From the NCBI RefSeq assembly GCF_019175385.1, contig NC_083341.1, forward strand, positions 66,807,800 to 66,871,799: 64,000 nucleotides of DNA, written 5' to 3'. The stretch comes from Lycium barbarum. Its lineage: Eukaryota > Streptophyta > Magnoliopsida > Solanales > Solanaceae. Position 1 is the stretch's first letter; each line of letters opens with the position of its first letter. The translations under genes were made by a program, and so were the position numbers. The notes beneath the pieces are model-generated. The model was not told where the DNA came from and searched no databases. It saw only the letters and a program-made list of their open reading frames with translations. Positions 33,287 through 45,811 of the stretch are shown here, piece after piece.

Positions 33287-35068
33287 CTTCTTGTGGACGC
33301 TGCGATCATGCCCGCAGGTAGGCAGGGAGGCCGATCAGACCCGTAGGTGTTTTATCAGTGGATTCTCAGGAGTACTCCACTTACTTCGGAGCTGCAGTCT
33401 ATTTGGTATTGGTCCCTATGATCATTTGTATTCTATGTAGAGGCTCATAGACGTGTGTGTACAATTAGACGTTTTATAGCTCCACCGGTTCATATTATTG
33501 TATAATATATTGGTAGCCTTGTCGGATAGTGATGATGGGCATAATTGTTGATGATTATATAGAGATGCACCGTTATGTTGTGGTATATGTCCTTACAGGT
33601 TATGACAACCATGAGCTACTTTTGGGGTCCACCCAGAAATGATTATGAGATGTATGCTTAGAGGTACTCGGTAGGTTAGCTCCGGGTGCCCATCATGGCC
33701 CTCTGGTTGGGTCGTGACAGCAAACCTGCCATTTTAGTCTGCCTCACTGCCCATCACTACCCCAAGATGCGGTGGAGAGATGCGGCCGCAAGCTTTCACT
33801 TGCTAGGTTGCATCTCCACCACAAATTGAGGCGGTGGGGCGGTTCAAGGGCTATATCTTGTTCTAAAAGCCTCATTTTCATGTACACACCTTCCACACTT
33901 CTCTGTCTACTTCCTTAGAGTGTTCTTGAGGGTTCTCTATCATCTCCAAGGTGTACAACAAGGTTTTGGGGCGGATTTGTCATGGATAAACTAGTAGAGT
34001 TTGCTAGTGACGACGTCTTGATGTTTTGTTGATTGCAACTTGTTCTAAGGTGTTTGAAGGTTCTAACCTCAAACTCAAGGTAAGATCTAACCTCTCCTCC
34101 CTATGTTAAAGGTACAAGGACCCATGGATAATTTTTTTGGTCGAAGAACTATAAGGAAAACAATAGACGAATCTAGCATAAGAGGTGATTGTGTATTAAC
34201 TTCAATTGTAGTTGCGATATTGGATTGCTGGATTTTGATTGTTATGTCTTGTATATACATCATAGTTGAAGGTTTTCATCTTGATGTTAAGGTTATCTCC
34301 CTTGAATAAGAATAAGGAAAAAGTATATCGTTTTGTATATTGAAATATTATTGAGATATTATGGGTTGTCGATGTATATTTTTGGTTGGTTGATGAAAGG
34401 AGTACTAAGAGGCTTACATGAGCTTATTATTGTTGTTATGGGCTACCGTACATACTGTTGTGACTAGAAATAATGAAGGGAGGTGCTGCCCGTCTTATTT
34501 TAGAATCGAGTTATCATCGATATACATGATATACTAGCACCATCTAAGTGTATCTATACATTCCTTTGTTATAGGGTTGGCGTGATAGTTGTACTTAGCT
34601 AGATTGTTGGATTGCTTGGACGGCTTGAGGTATGTTAAGGCTGTCCCCTTCTTTCTCTTGGCATGATCATATTGATACAAACGTACACGAATGATATCCA
34701 TAACGACTTTACTCTTTGATACACTAGAAGCTTATGTTCTTGAACTTCTTATGATGTTATTGATCTTGTCTTATGGTTGTTGATCTTATCTTATGGTCGT
34801 TAATCCCTCAAGGTGAGATATATTGACGATGTTAGTTCCATAAGTGATAATCGAAGGTATATCGACCTTACGTCACTCCGATAGAGTCATAACACCTCTT
34901 TATGCTCTCATTCGGGCATTATATATATGTATCTATTTTATGCCACCGAGCCGCGCTATAGTGGACCGGGTATGGCACCTATTGTGCACACCACTGCAGT
35001 TGGGTATGATATGATGATGATAGCTCCCGAGAGCCGCTTAATGATGACAGTATAGCCCCATAGTGTGG

Positions 35069-35186
<118 letters not shown>

Positions 35187-36099
35187 AAAAGAAAACATGC
35201 ACGTCACCCGCCCTTGGTGGCTTTCAGATGTACATGTTGACTCTCTGTTATCTTATGTTACTTTCACGCCATTGTTATGTTGCTATTCATGCCTTACATA
35301 CTAGGTACATTATACGTACTGACGTCCTTTTGTTTGTGGGCGCTGTATTTCATGCCCGCAGGTTCAGGTAGACAGGGAGACGGTTCACACCCTTAGGTTG
35401 ACTTCTCAGCACTTGCACTGGAGCACTCCACTTGTTCCGAAGTTGCAATCTAGCTTGGTATGATACTTTTTTGTGCATGTGGGTATGGCAGGGCCCTGTC
35501 CCGACCTTATTACGTCTTGTATTCTAGTAGAGGCTTGTAGACAGCTATGCACAGTCAGAGGTTTTATGGCCTTCTCGACCTATATTTTGTTGTACTGTCA
35601 ACTTTGGTAGCCTTGTCAGCTTGTATCTTTTGGTTCAGCATGATTGGGTATGTATATATACCTTTTGGGCTTGTGTTCCTCTCAGCTTATGATATCTATT
35701 AGTCAACAGGTTGTCCCGTGACGACCCTCATGGCCACCATTGTTACATCTTGGAGATTTCTTGTCGTTGCATTATGAGTAGACTAACGTAATCCTAAAGT
35801 GTACATGAAGCCCTTATAAGGTTAAGGAGGGTATTTGATAACTTTAAGTGTGTACCTTAAGGTTTTGGAGTCATATGAAGCGGCAGAAGTAAGTTGTCAA
35901 GAGATTAGAAGAATTGAGTCATGTTTGGGAAGATTTCGTATCATTTGAGTTATACATTGATTATAATTACCTTGAGGGGGAGCTATAGGGCCCTTTAGAT
36001 GGTTAATGAAGTTTTATACAAGTTCCAAGAATGTTCCATAAGGATTGGAAGTCAAAAGAGTCAAGAAGAGCACATTTTCGCAAAACCGGGGAGAAATGG

Positions 36100-36245
36100 G
36101 CAATATGCGGCCGCATACTCAGTATGCTGGGCCATATATTGGCAGAAAACTCACCATTTTGGGTGATGTTTCTGACCAACACCACCCCCATGTTGTGGAG
36201 GGAGTATGCGGCCGCATACTCAGTATGCTGGGCCGCATACTCACC
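36100..36245 (+). promoter_or_regulatory. Palindrome cluster of LTR Z
   Basis: TATGCGGCCGCATACTCAGT occurs twice and GGGCCGCATACTCA once. GTATGCGGCCGCATAC is a perfect palindrome. It occupies the same place in the LTR as the TTATACGG/CCGTATAA palindromes of A and B. Confidence 0.55.
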
Positions 36246-36504
36246 GCAACGCGGAGTGATGGGGTGAATTGGTCACCTTTTTAAATCCGAAAAGATCCTA
36301 TTTTTCCAACCAACCTCCCACATTTATTTCCCCACACTTCTAAAGAGTTCTAGAGAGTTCTTGAAGGTTCCCTAATACTCCAAACCTTTCCATATCATCA
36401 AGAGAGAAGATCAACATCAAAACCCAAAGAAAATCCACGGAAGAAGATTATTCTTGCTTCTCTTCAAAGTTGTGATAAACTTGGTCTTGAAGGAGTTGAG
36501 GAAG

Positions 36505-36509
36505 GTGAA
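36505..36509. other. Target duplication of element A, left copy
   Basis: GTGAA here and at 59470-59474, identical, flanking the TG...CA ends of A. Joined without A, the LTR of Z reads through smoothly and aligns with the corresponding part of LTR A (CAAGTGAAGTTC at about 37217). Confidence 0.92.
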
Positions 36510-36867
36510 TGTTACATCTCAGAAAATTTTGGTTGATGCGTTGTGAATAGACTAATACGATCTTAAGGTAAACATGTAGTCCTTATGAAGTTAAGGAGAG
36601 TATTTGATAGCTTTAAAGTGCGTACTGCAAGATTTTAAAGTCACATGAATAGGTGGAACTAAGTTCGTTGAAGGAAGTGAATGTAAGTTACGATTGGAAA
36701 GGTTTCGTAGAAATTGAGCTAATGTTGATTTACTAATGTTTGGAGGAAGAGCTACAGGGCTCCTTAGATGGTTGATGAAGTGTTATACAAGTGCCAAGAA
36801 GGTTCCACAAGGATTGGAAGTCAAGCGAATCAACGAGAGCAAGTTCGAAAAAAAATGGGTAATACGA

Positions 36868-37014
36868 CCACTTGTACGGTCAGTATAACTTTATATGGTC
36901 CATATAATGGGCCATATAACATTCCAGAGAAGGGTCAATCCTTATACGGACCGTATAAGTGTCCGTATAATCGGGTCGGGTCAATTTTTTCAGATTTTTC
37001 CCTTCTTATATATA
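36868..37014 (+). promoter_or_regulatory. Palindrome cluster and TATA box of LTR A (5' copy)
   Basis: Several copies of TATACGGACCGTATAA and variants (TATATGGTCCATATAA, GGGCCATATAAC) lie in about 100 bp, followed within 40 bp by TATATATA (37007-37014). The 3' LTR has the same arrangement with better preserved palindromes (58025-58146, TATA at 58179-58186). The position fits U3 promoter control. Confidence 0.6.
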
Positions 37015-38084
37015 GATGACCCATGTTCATTTAATTTATTTCCCAAATTTTCCCAAGTCTTGAAGTCTCTAGAACATTCCCCCGATCATATTAACGCAAA
37101 ACCAAGAGAAATCAAAGATTAAATACCAAGAATCAAGAGAATCAAGTGTGGAGACACTCACTAGGGTTTGGGAAGATCAAGATTTCTTTTGGTGTTGAAG
37201 TTTGAGTTTCATTCAAGTGAAGTTCATTAATCCAAAGTTCATCCCTACACAATAAAAGGTGAGTTTTGCATCTATTTCATGTTATTAAGAGTATTTGGTT
37301 GTTGAATAACTTGGATGAAGGAAAAAAGTAGGAGGTGAAGCTCAAATATGGATTTAATGATATTTTTGAGTAGTAAATTAACTTGAGTCATGATTCTTAG
37401 TATGCCATGAATATAATCTTGTTGTGGGTGGTACTAATGATGTGGAGGAAGTATTATATGTAATGAATATGGTGTTGTGTTGTAGCTATGGTTATGAATG
37501 ACCTTAAAAAGGAGTTTTGAGGATTGGAAAATGTTTAACCTGAAAGAAGCCTCTTGATTATGACATTATAGATGTTGCTATTGATGTTTGAGAGTTATTT
37601 ATTATATGGAGAAAGTTGATGAAACAAAGGAAATGCTGCCCAAATTCCGTTAGCTCTTAGTTACTTTAGTTTAAGCTTAATCATGTATTTAATGACCTAA
37701 CCTTAGTACGAATTATCTTGTAATTCTATCCATATTTTCCATAACCTTCTTACTTCCAAAATCTAGAAATTTATGATTCTTAAAGCTTCATATGATGTTA
37801 AAGAAGAGATATTTTCTATGATGATTATAATGATGATGATTTTATTTATAGAAGTCTCAAAGCTTATGATTGTGATGCCATTATGAGATTATTGAGCTAT
37901 TTCATGAATCCCTTGATTTTATCTATTGTTGTTGATCTCACCTTATGAATAGTTCCTTCGGGGTGAGATATAGCGATGGTGATTATTCCATAATATAAAT
38001 CAGAGGTCACTGACCTTACGTCACTCCGATAGAGTTGTAGCTTTTAATTGGGCTCTCGTGCATGCTTATTTTTATGTATGATTA

Positions 38085-38220
38085 CACCGGGCCTAGTTGG
38101 CCCGGCAGACACCACTACGCTGGGCGTAAATGGGCGGCATATTGATAACACCGTGCCTAGTTGGCCGGGCAGTCACCACTAGTGGGCGGCATGAGATGGT
38201 TACCCCAGACGTAGGCTAAT
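38085..38220 (+). repeat. GC-hairpin repeats in LTR A
   Basis: Two imperfect units each containing ACACCGGGCCTAGTTGGCCC-type sequence. CCGGGCC-TAGTT-GGCCCGG is a perfect 7-bp stem. Units also carry GGCAGACACCACTA and GTGGGCGGCAT. Confidence 0.7.
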
Positions 38221-38876
38221 GATGATAAGCAGTTTATATATGTGTTATGATGTTTTAAAAGTAAAAGTTAGCATGCATGATATCCGCCTTCAGAGGAATC
38301 AGTTACAGGTTATCTCTTTATCTCATATTTCTTTATTTCTTTATGATGTTATCATTCATGCCTTACATACTCAGTACAATGTTCGTACTAACGTCCTTTC
38401 TTTTATGGATGCTGCATTCATGTTCGCAGGTGGACAGGGAGACGGTCCAGATCCCTAGGAGCTTTATCAGTAGATACACAGGTGCACTCCATTACTGTGG
38501 AGTTGCAGTTTGTTGGTATATTCTTTTGTGTTCATATTTGGGCATGTCGGGGTCCTGTCCCGTCCTTATGATCTTCAGTACTCCAGTTAGAGGCTCGTAG
38601 ACATGTGTGTATAGTAGATGTTTAATGACCTTATTGGTGTATATTTTTTATATCATTTTGTAGCCTTTCCGGCTTGTTCTTATATATATGTTTGAGATGG
38701 AATCGAAGATTGCTTCATAATGAGTTTTATTTTGAGAATGGCGTTGTCTCAGGTTGAGTTATTTGATAATTAGAGAAGTGGGCCACCGAGATAGATTGGA
38801 AGAAGTACGATTTGTGGTGCTCGGTAGGCTAGCTCCGGGTACCTGTCATCTCCCTCCGGCTGGGTCATGACAAAAG

Positions 38877-38888
38877 TGGTATCAGAGC
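38877..38888 (+). other. Primer-binding site of A (initiator Met tRNA)
   Basis: TGGTATCAGAGC four bases after the 5' LTR, identical in function to the sites of F, B and Z. Confidence 0.9.
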
Positions 38889-39081
38889 AGTTCCGTCCTA
38901 GGGTGTGTCTACGAGTCGTGTCCGGAAGAGTCTTGTTTATGGGTGTGAAGCACGCCACACTTATAAATAAGAGGTTGCGGGGCATTTAGGAATAATGACC
39001 GTTCTTCTTCTTTATAGATTGTGCTATAGAGCCATAATGTAAGGTTTCTCCTTTTCCTAATTGGGTGTTATGCTTTCGGTA

Positions 39082-41907
39082 ATGCCTATAAAGAGAAAAG
39101 CAACAGCTGCCCAAAAAGGCAAGAACACTACTGGAAAGCGGACTGAACGGGAGCCACCAGTGAATATAGAGGAGGGTGAGTCCCATAATGAGGCTCTATC
39201 TCGTACCTCTCACACTCTGCCTCTTTTAGAGGAGCATGAAGGAGCCTCAGATCCAGCTCCAATGCCTCCAGTTCCTCCTCCAGGTGCCTCCGGCCAACAG
39301 ATGACAGAGGCTATTCAATTACTGACCCAGTTAGATGTTGCCCAGGCTCAGCGGTAGGGTGCGGCTCAAGGTGACAGAGTGGTTAATGCAAGAGCCCGTG
39401 ATTTTATTAGCTTGAATCCTCCAGATTTGTTCGAGTCAAAGACGGATAAAGACCCGCAGGGCTTTATAGATGAGATGTTGAGAACGTTGAGGATAATACA
39501 TGCTTCTGATACGGAGTCAGTGGAGTTGGCTTCCTATAGACTGCGGGATGTGGCCGTCCTTTGGTACAATAATTGGATATCTTCGAGAGGGCAAGATGTG
39601 CCTCCCCCGGTATGGCAGAAGTTCGTAGATGCCTTCATCCGTCATTATTTGCCACTTGAGGTCCGACGAGCCCGAGCTGACAGGTTTTTGAATCTAAGGC
39701 AAGGAAATATGAGTGCTCGGGAGTATAGTCGCTGCTTCAATTCATTGGCTAGGTATGCTTCGACCATAGTAGCTGATATGGGAGACTGGGTGCATCGATT
39801 TGTGAGTGGCTTGGGGCCACATTTGATTAAAGAATACTTGACAGCTTCACTCCAGGAAGGGATGGATATCTCTCGTATTCAAGCTCACACCCAGAATTTG
39901 GAAGAGCAGTAGCAGCCGCACGGAGGTGAGCGCGATTTTGACAGAGGACATAGTAAGAGTGCCAGATCTGCAGGTGCTAGCAGTGAGTATAGAGGGGGTC
40001 AGAGGCAACAGTATTCCAGGTATTCAGGCCAATACGTAACTAGTGTGCCTCCTCGATTTGCGGGCAGGAGATTTGATTGCCCCATTTATTCTTGACCGGA
40101 TCAGAGCTCGAGAGTTTCGGGTCCCCAGTTTGGAGGCGATTTTAGTCGGAGGAGACCATTTGTACCATGATGCAGTCAGTGCGGTAAATTACATGTGGGT
40201 CAGTGTCGCCGAGGATCAGATGCTTGTTATGTCTGTGGTCAGACTGGGCATATGATGCGTGATTGTCCATCGATGAGTAGTAGAGGTGGGACCCAGCCCA
40301 CAGGATGAGTAGCCGGCTCTTCTTCGTCTGTGCGTCCTGTGAGGCAAGGCTCACAGGCGCCATCAGGTGGTGGTAGGGGCAAAGGGGGAGCATCCAATTC
40401 AAGTGGCCCTCAGCTCCGCATTTATGCATTGGCCGGTTGAGAGGATCTTGAGTCCTCCCCTGACGTTGTCACATGTACATTATCGGTATTCTCTCATGAT
40501 CTTTATGCATTGATTGATCCGGGGTCTACTTTACCGTATATTACTCCTTATATTGCTGATCGTATTGGGGTGAAACTCGAGCCAATCAAACCTTTTGAAG
40601 TGTCTACTCCTGTTGGTGACCCGGTAATAGCTAGACAAGTATATAGAAATTGTGTGGTGGTGGTGTGTGATCATCATACTGTAGCTGATTTGATCGAGCT
40701 AAAAATGTTGGATTTCGATGTTATTATGGGCATGGATTGCCTGGCCTCCTATTATGCTAATGTGGATTGTAGAATGAAAGTGGTTCGATTCCAATTTCCG
40801 AAAGAACCAGTGCTTGAATGGAAAGGTAACACAACATCCCCAAGAGGTAGGTTTATTTCCTATCTCAAAGCGAGGAAGATGATTGCTAAGGGCTATATTT
40901 ATCATTTAGTCCGGGTTCATGACACCGAAGCAGAACCGCCAACTCTTCAATTTGTTTCGGTAGTAAATGAGTTTCCGTATGTATTTCCAGATGAGCTTCC
41001 AGGTCTTCCACCAGAACGAGATTGATTTTACCATTGATGTGCTGCCAGACACCGAACCCATATCTATTCCTCCTTACAGAATGGCTCCTGCAGAATTGAA
41101 AGAGCTAAAGGCACAACTGAAGGATTTGCTCGAGAAGGGATTTATTAGGCCCAGTTCATCAGTATAGGGAGCACCTGTCTTGTTCGTAAGAAAGAAAGAT
41201 GGTTCTTTGCGAATGTGCATTGACTATAGGCAGTTGAACAAGGTGACAATAAAGAATAAATATCTGCTTCCAAGAATCGATGATTTGTTTGATTAGTTGT
41301 AGGGTGCTAAGTGGTTTTCAAAGATAGGTCTGAGATCAGGATATCACCAAGTAAGGGTTAGAGAAGAACATATTCCGAAAATGGCTTTCAGGACTAGATA
41401 TGGTCATTATGAATTTCGAGTAATATCGTTTGGGTTGACTAACATCCCGGGAGTGTTTATAAATTTGATGAATAATGTGTTCAGGCCTTTCCTAGATCTA
41501 TTCGTAATTGTGTTCATCGATGACATTTTGGTGTACTCTCCATCAGAAGCAGAGCATGCAGATCATTTACTTACTGTCCTTGGAATTCTTCGGACTCGAG
41601 AATTATATGCCAAGTTTTTAAAATGTGTGTTCTGGTTGAATTCTGTAACTTTTCTGGGCCATATTATCTCAGCTGATGGTATTAGAGTAAATACTCAGAA
41701 GATTGAGGTTGTAAAGACTTGGCTAAGGCCTACAACACCTACAGAGGTTCGTAGCTTTCTGGGATTGGCAGGCTATTACAAAAGATTTGTAGAAGGTTTT
41801 TCTTCCATTTCTGCACCATTGACGAAGCTAACTCAGAAATCAGCAAAATTCCAATGGACTGATGCTTATGAGCGCAGTTTTTGGGAATTGAAAGATAGAT
41901 TGACTTC
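39082..41907 (+). pseudogene. gag-pol of A, first segment (gag, knuckles, protease, RT)
   Basis: Starts at ATG 39082 (MPIKRKATAAQKG; an in-frame ATG at 39070 is possible). One frame runs to 41025 with stops at 39355, 39910, 40093, 40168, 40306 and 40438. The gag domain includes ARARDFISLNPPDLF. Two zinc knuckles (CSQCGKLHVGQC, CYVCGQTGHMMRDC) lie at about 40171-40265. Protease has ALIDPGSTL (about 40508). A two-base deletion near 41022 shifts frame into RT, which has stops at 41165 and two more near 41295. RT reads SKIGLRSGY, with Gly replacing the catalytic Asp of motif A, but keeps FIDDILVYS. The frame runs into the CACTA element at 41908. Confidence 0.92.
41905..41907. other. TTC target duplication of the CACTA element, left copy
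   Basis: TTC here and at 44382-44384. Three-base duplications are the rule for CACTA elements. The uninterrupted site is seen in element B (about 51726-51735, AATTCAGCCCCAG). Confidence 0.9.
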
Positions 41908-42251
41908 CACTACTAAAAAAATGCCAAAAATCGAAGGACAAAAAACCGACGGACAACCGACTCCCTGCATTAGTTTTTTACATTTCTAATTTTTTTAAAA
42001 TTATTTTAATTAGAAAACCGACGGACGACGTCGGTTTTTTTGGCAGAATTTTGAAAATATATATCCGCCAAAAAAACAAATCGACGTCCCACGTCAGTTT
42101 TATTAAAAAATAATAATAATAATTAATATAAAACCGACGGACGACGTCGGTTTTATTTTTAAAAATATTTTAAATAATATGCAATTCAATTTGGTTTTTA
42201 AAAAAATAATAAACAATTTTTTTAGGAAACCGACGGACAGGATCGATTTCC

Positions 42252-42277
<26 letters not shown>
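42252..42277 (+). repeat. Poly(T) run inside CACTA
   Basis: Twenty-six T in the 5' subterminal region. Length uncertain. Confidence 0.85.
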
Positions 42278-42282
<5 letters not shown>

Positions 42283-42360
42283 TTGGGTCAAATCTGGTCA
42301 AACGTGCGGGAAAAACCGATGGACAGGGTCGGTTTTGTCCGTCGGGTTTTCTTTAAAAAT

Positions 42361-43362
42361 TTTCCAGACGGGTTTTCATACCCATTTCTTCTCCTCTTCC
42401 CAATTAAACTCCCATTCCCCTGAAACCCTAGCTACCCGCCGCCCCTCTCCCCTCCGCCCAGCCCCGCCGCCCATTTCCCCGCCACCTGGGCAGCCCGTCC
42501 CCACCAACCCCAGACCCGTTTTGAAGTTAATTAATTGAGGTTAGTTTCTCTTAAATTAGGGCTTTTAAAATTCTTTCAATTTTAATTTTATTTGTAGATT
42601 TTAGGCCTAATGCTAATCTATTTAGCTTTGTTAAACATCATTTGCAATGTTATTAATGTGGAATTTGTGAAAAAAAAATGTAAATTTTATTTGATTAGTT
42701 TAGTTGTCTTTTTTTTTTTTGGCTTGAGATTGTGCTATATTTCATGTTCTTTGTCAATGTATTTGTGTTAGCTTAGTTATCATTCTTTGTAATATTATTG
42801 ATGTTGAATATGTGCAAAAATGTATACTTTAATTATTTGACTAGTTTTTTTTTTGTTGGATTGTGCTTTTTGTTAGAATTCCATAAGTTATTAGAATTGT
42901 TATTGATCATTCCAAATTAGAATTGGTTGAGATTGTGCTTTTCAAAGTTAGAATTGTTAAGTTATAGTATTTCTATAACCTTAATACTAAAATGTACATT
43001 TTATTTCTCTAGATTTACTTTTCAATTTTTAGAATTGGTTGGAATTGTGCTTTTCAAAGTTAGAATTATTAAGTTATGTTAGAATTATTAAGTTATAATA
43101 TTTCTATAACCTCAAAACTAAAATGTAGACTTTATTTGACTAGATTTACTTTTCAATTTTTAGAATTAAAGGCAGAAATCCATAAGTTATTAAAGTTAGA
43201 ATTGTTATTGAGAATTCAAAGTAGAATTGGTTGGGATTGTGCTTGTCAAAATTATATTAAAGTTAGAATTGTTATTGAGAATTCAAAGTTAGAAGTGGTT
43301 GGGATTGTATTTTCTTAAGTTATATTTTAAGTTAGAATTCTTAAGCTATAATATATTTCTAG
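42361..43362 (+). other. CACTA 5' leader and intron
   Basis: 42380-42530 is unusually GC- and C-rich for this window (ACCCGCCGCCCCTCTCCCC and similar), like a 5' UTR or first exon. From about 42540 (GAG/GTTAGT) the sequence is T-rich with repeated TTAGAATT-type phrases, up to an acceptor ATTTCTAG at 43355-43362. I read this as an exon followed by an ~0.8-kb intron. Confidence 0.5.
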
Positions 43363-43696
43363 AGCGTACGGTCTAGGCCCAAGGAACAACTTAAGTCACC
43401 TTCGGTCAGGATTGCGAGGTGAAGGGTCTTCTCGACAAGCCGAGGGAGTTGATGGTGTTCAGGTCGCAGCTATGGCACAGCAAATTGCTGAACTTAATAG
43501 GAAATTAGCTGAGACTGAGGCAAAAAGAGTTGGGGAAAGTAACACCATGAAAGCGAGCTTTGAATCGCTCATGGCACAAGTTAAAAGCCACATTGCATGT
43601 GGACAATTTGGTGTGCCCCCTTCTCCCGCCCCCTCCAACCCAGAAGATGATGATGACGGTGATTGCGTAGCCCGGATACCAGATGATCAGTTGTAG
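43363..43696 (+). CDS. Last exon of a CACTA-encoded protein (transposase-associated C-terminus)
   Basis: After a splice acceptor the frame reads AYGLGPRNNLSHLRSG, a basic stretch, then AAMAQQIAELNRKLAETEAK (a coiled-coil-like segment), then an acidic Pro/Ser tail (PSNPEDDDDGDC) to a stop at 43694-43696. The YGLGPR motif followed by a coiled coil is what I recall of the C-terminus of plant CACTA transposase-associated proteins (Transposase_24 type). Upstream catalytic exons are missing, so it is partial; whether it is still transcribed is unknown. Confidence 0.55.
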
Positions 43697-44384
43697 TAGT
43701 TTGGATTTACTAATGGACTTATGTTAAAACTAGTTAATGGTACTTTTGGTTGGACATTTAAATATTTCTGAACTTTGAAGATCTATTTAGATCGTATTTG
43801 ATGTGTTTAGATAGTGTTTGATGTGTTTTATTATTACTTAGGGTGATTTTATGTGTTGTAGATCTTTTAGAATTGATTTGGAGCATTTTAATGCTAGTTT
43901 TGAGCAGCTTTTGGTACTAGTTTCTGTGCAGGTGTGGCTGCAGAAAATGCATGAATTGCATGCAGGAAATTTTCCAGAAAACCGACGCAGTCCGTCGGTT
44001 TTCTGGAAATTAATTCTTAAATTTTATGAAAAAACCGACGCAGTGTGTTAGTTTTTTATTTAAAATAAAAAAATTTAAATAAAAATCGATTTTTTCATAA
44101 AATATATATTGTTTTTATATAAGATCAAAAATCAGAAATTAAAAAAACCGACTCAGTTCGTCGGGTTTTTTATTTTTTTTTTTAATTTTTTAAAATTATT
44201 GGATAAAACCAGACGGACCACGTAACCGACGCAGTCCGTCGAAAAAAATCGATGTGGTCCATCAGTTTCCAAAAAGCGAGGCTATGTAAACTGACGGACC
44301 GTAAAGGGTCGGTTTCATTAAAAAAACCGACGCGGTCCGTCGGTTTACATAGCCTCGCTTTTTCCCCTTTTTTTAGTAGTGTTC

Positions 44385-44724
44385 AGCCCCAGTCCTGATA
44401 CTTTCAGAAGGATCAGAAGGCTATGTTGTTTATTGTGATGCCTCCGGGGTTGGGTTGGGCTGTGTGTTGATGCAGCACGGTAAGGTTATTGCCTATGCCT
44501 CCAGGTAGCTACGGAAACACGAGAAAAACTATCCGACCCATGATATTGAATTAGCTGCGGTTATTCATGCACTAAAGATGTGGAGACACTATCTATATGT
44601 CATTCATGTTGATATTTATACAGACCACAAGAGTGTCCAGTATATTTTTAAGCAGAAGGAGTTAAATCTACGACAGAGGTGGTGGTTAGAGCTATTAAAA
44701 GACTATAACGTGAGTATTTTATAT
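44385..44724 (+). pseudogene. gag-pol of A, second segment (RNase H)
   Basis: Continues A after the CACTA element: [19 protein letters not shown], then a stop at 44506, then [18 protein letters not shown] and YTDHKSVQY, with catalytic-type Asp residues in YCDAS and TDHKS retained. It breaks off at VSILY (44724), where element B begins, and resumes at 55813. Confidence 0.92.
44720..44724. other. Target duplication of element B, left copy
   Basis: TATAT here and at 55808-55812. The empty site is visible in the pol of B itself (about 52058-52076, GAGTATTTTATATCACC). Confidence 0.9.
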
Positions 44725-45065
44725 TGTTACACCTCGAAAACTTTTATGTCGTTGTGCGGTAAATAGACTAACGCAGGATAAGATGTATATGATGTCCCTA
44801 CAAGTAGGAAGGGGTACTTAATGATTCTAATTAAGATTCCAAAGACATTTGAGGCAAGAGAAGAAAATTCGTCAAAGGAAGGTGAGGTATAAGTTGTGTT
44901 TGGGGAAGATTTTGCAATTATCAAGTTAAGGGTTGATTGGTAATGCCTTGGAGAGGAGTTATGAGGATATTTATATTGTTAACGAAGTGCAAAACAAGTG
45001 TTAAGAAGGTTCCATAAGGATTGGAGATCAAACAAATCGACGAGAATAATTCCGGAAAAGTGGAG

Positions 45066-45220
45066 TTATACGACCACTTATAATGTCCGTATAGCCTTTA
45101 CAGAAAGGGAAAATCCATGATGGTGGTATACGATCACTTATACGTACCGTATAAAGTTATATGGACCGTATAAGTGTCCGCATAACTTGATCGGGACAGC
45201 TTTTTCTCCAAGTATAAATA
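45066..45220 (+). promoter_or_regulatory. Palindrome cluster and TATA box of LTR B (5' copy)
   Basis: TATACG/CGTATA half-sites, such as TATACGTACCGTATAA and TATATGGACCGTATAA, occur over about 120 bp. TATAAATA follows at 45213-45220. The same layout occurs in the 3' LTR (53912-54045; TATAAATA at 54068-54075). Confidence 0.6.
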
Positions 45221-45811
45221 TAAGTTCCAAGTTCTAATTTCTCATCTTTTTTAATTCCTCCACCTCTCTCAAGAACTCTAGAATATTCCATACACTTCAT
45301 TAACATAAACCCAAGGTAAATCAAAGATAAAACTCCAAAAATTAGTGGAATCAAGGGTGTGGGTGCTCATTAGGGTTGCTAGAAGTCAAGAATCTCTTTG
45401 GAGTTGGAGTTAGGGTTTTCTCCAAGTGAAATAGTTTCATCCAAAGCCCATTCCTACATAATCAAAGTTGCGTTTTATGACCATTTCATGTTATTAAGAA
45501 TATTGAGTGGTTGAAAGGCTTGCAATGAGGAGGAAAGTAGAATATGGAGCTCAAATGTGAAAATAAGGGTATTCTTGGATAGTAACTTGACTTGAATCAT
45601 AGTTCTTGACATGCTATGAGTATAATCCTGTTATGAATGGTATTAAGATATTGAAGAAGCATTTATATATGAATGAATACGGCGTTGTGTTGTCATTATA
45701 GTTAATGGATACTTTTGAAGGGAAATTGTGAGAATTGAATAATGCTAAACTCGAAGAGGTTTATTGATTATGATATTATGGGTGTTGTTGTTGATGTTTG
45801 GGAGTTGTGTA

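Larger units (their letters stand above)
31167..33719 (+). mobile_element. Solo LTR X
   Basis: 2.55 kb from TGTTACACCCCG to GGGTCGTGACA, with perfect 5-bp duplications and no internal sequence. A TATA box (TATATAA, 31684-31690) follows a cluster of CGCGAA/TTCGCG palindromes. A ten-unit minisatellite (about 32742-33133) and the TACTCAGTAC...GTACTGACGTCC block (33250-33286) follow. Confidence 0.88.
36510..38872 (+). repeat. 5' LTR of element A
   Basis: 2.36 kb, TGTTACATCTCAG...GGGTCATGACA. It holds a palindrome cluster (36868-36974), TATA box (37007-37014), ACGT block TTACGTCACTCCGATAGAG (38016), GC hairpin repeats (38085-38220) and conserved block (38360-38396). Relative to the 3' LTR it lacks about 110 bp near 37710. 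Confidence 0.9.
41908..44381 (+). mobile_element. CACTA transposon, deletion derivative
   Basis: 2.47 kb bounded by CACTACTAAAAAAA and its inverse TTTTTTTAGTAGTG, with a TTC target duplication. Both subterminal regions (about 41930-42350 and 43975-44345) are packed with AACCGACGGAC/GTCCGTCGGTTT motifs in both orientations, the likely transposase-binding array. The interior keeps a GC-rich 5' leader, an intron and one coding exon, but no DDE transposase. It should be mobile only with transposase from elsewhere. It inserted into the RNase H coding part of element A. Confidence 0.93.

Noticed and set aside
35751..36509. Tandem second LTR of element A
   Set aside because: Its sequence differs from LTR A beyond the shared start and it resumes at 59475 after A. 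It is the split 5' LTR of a separate element, Z.
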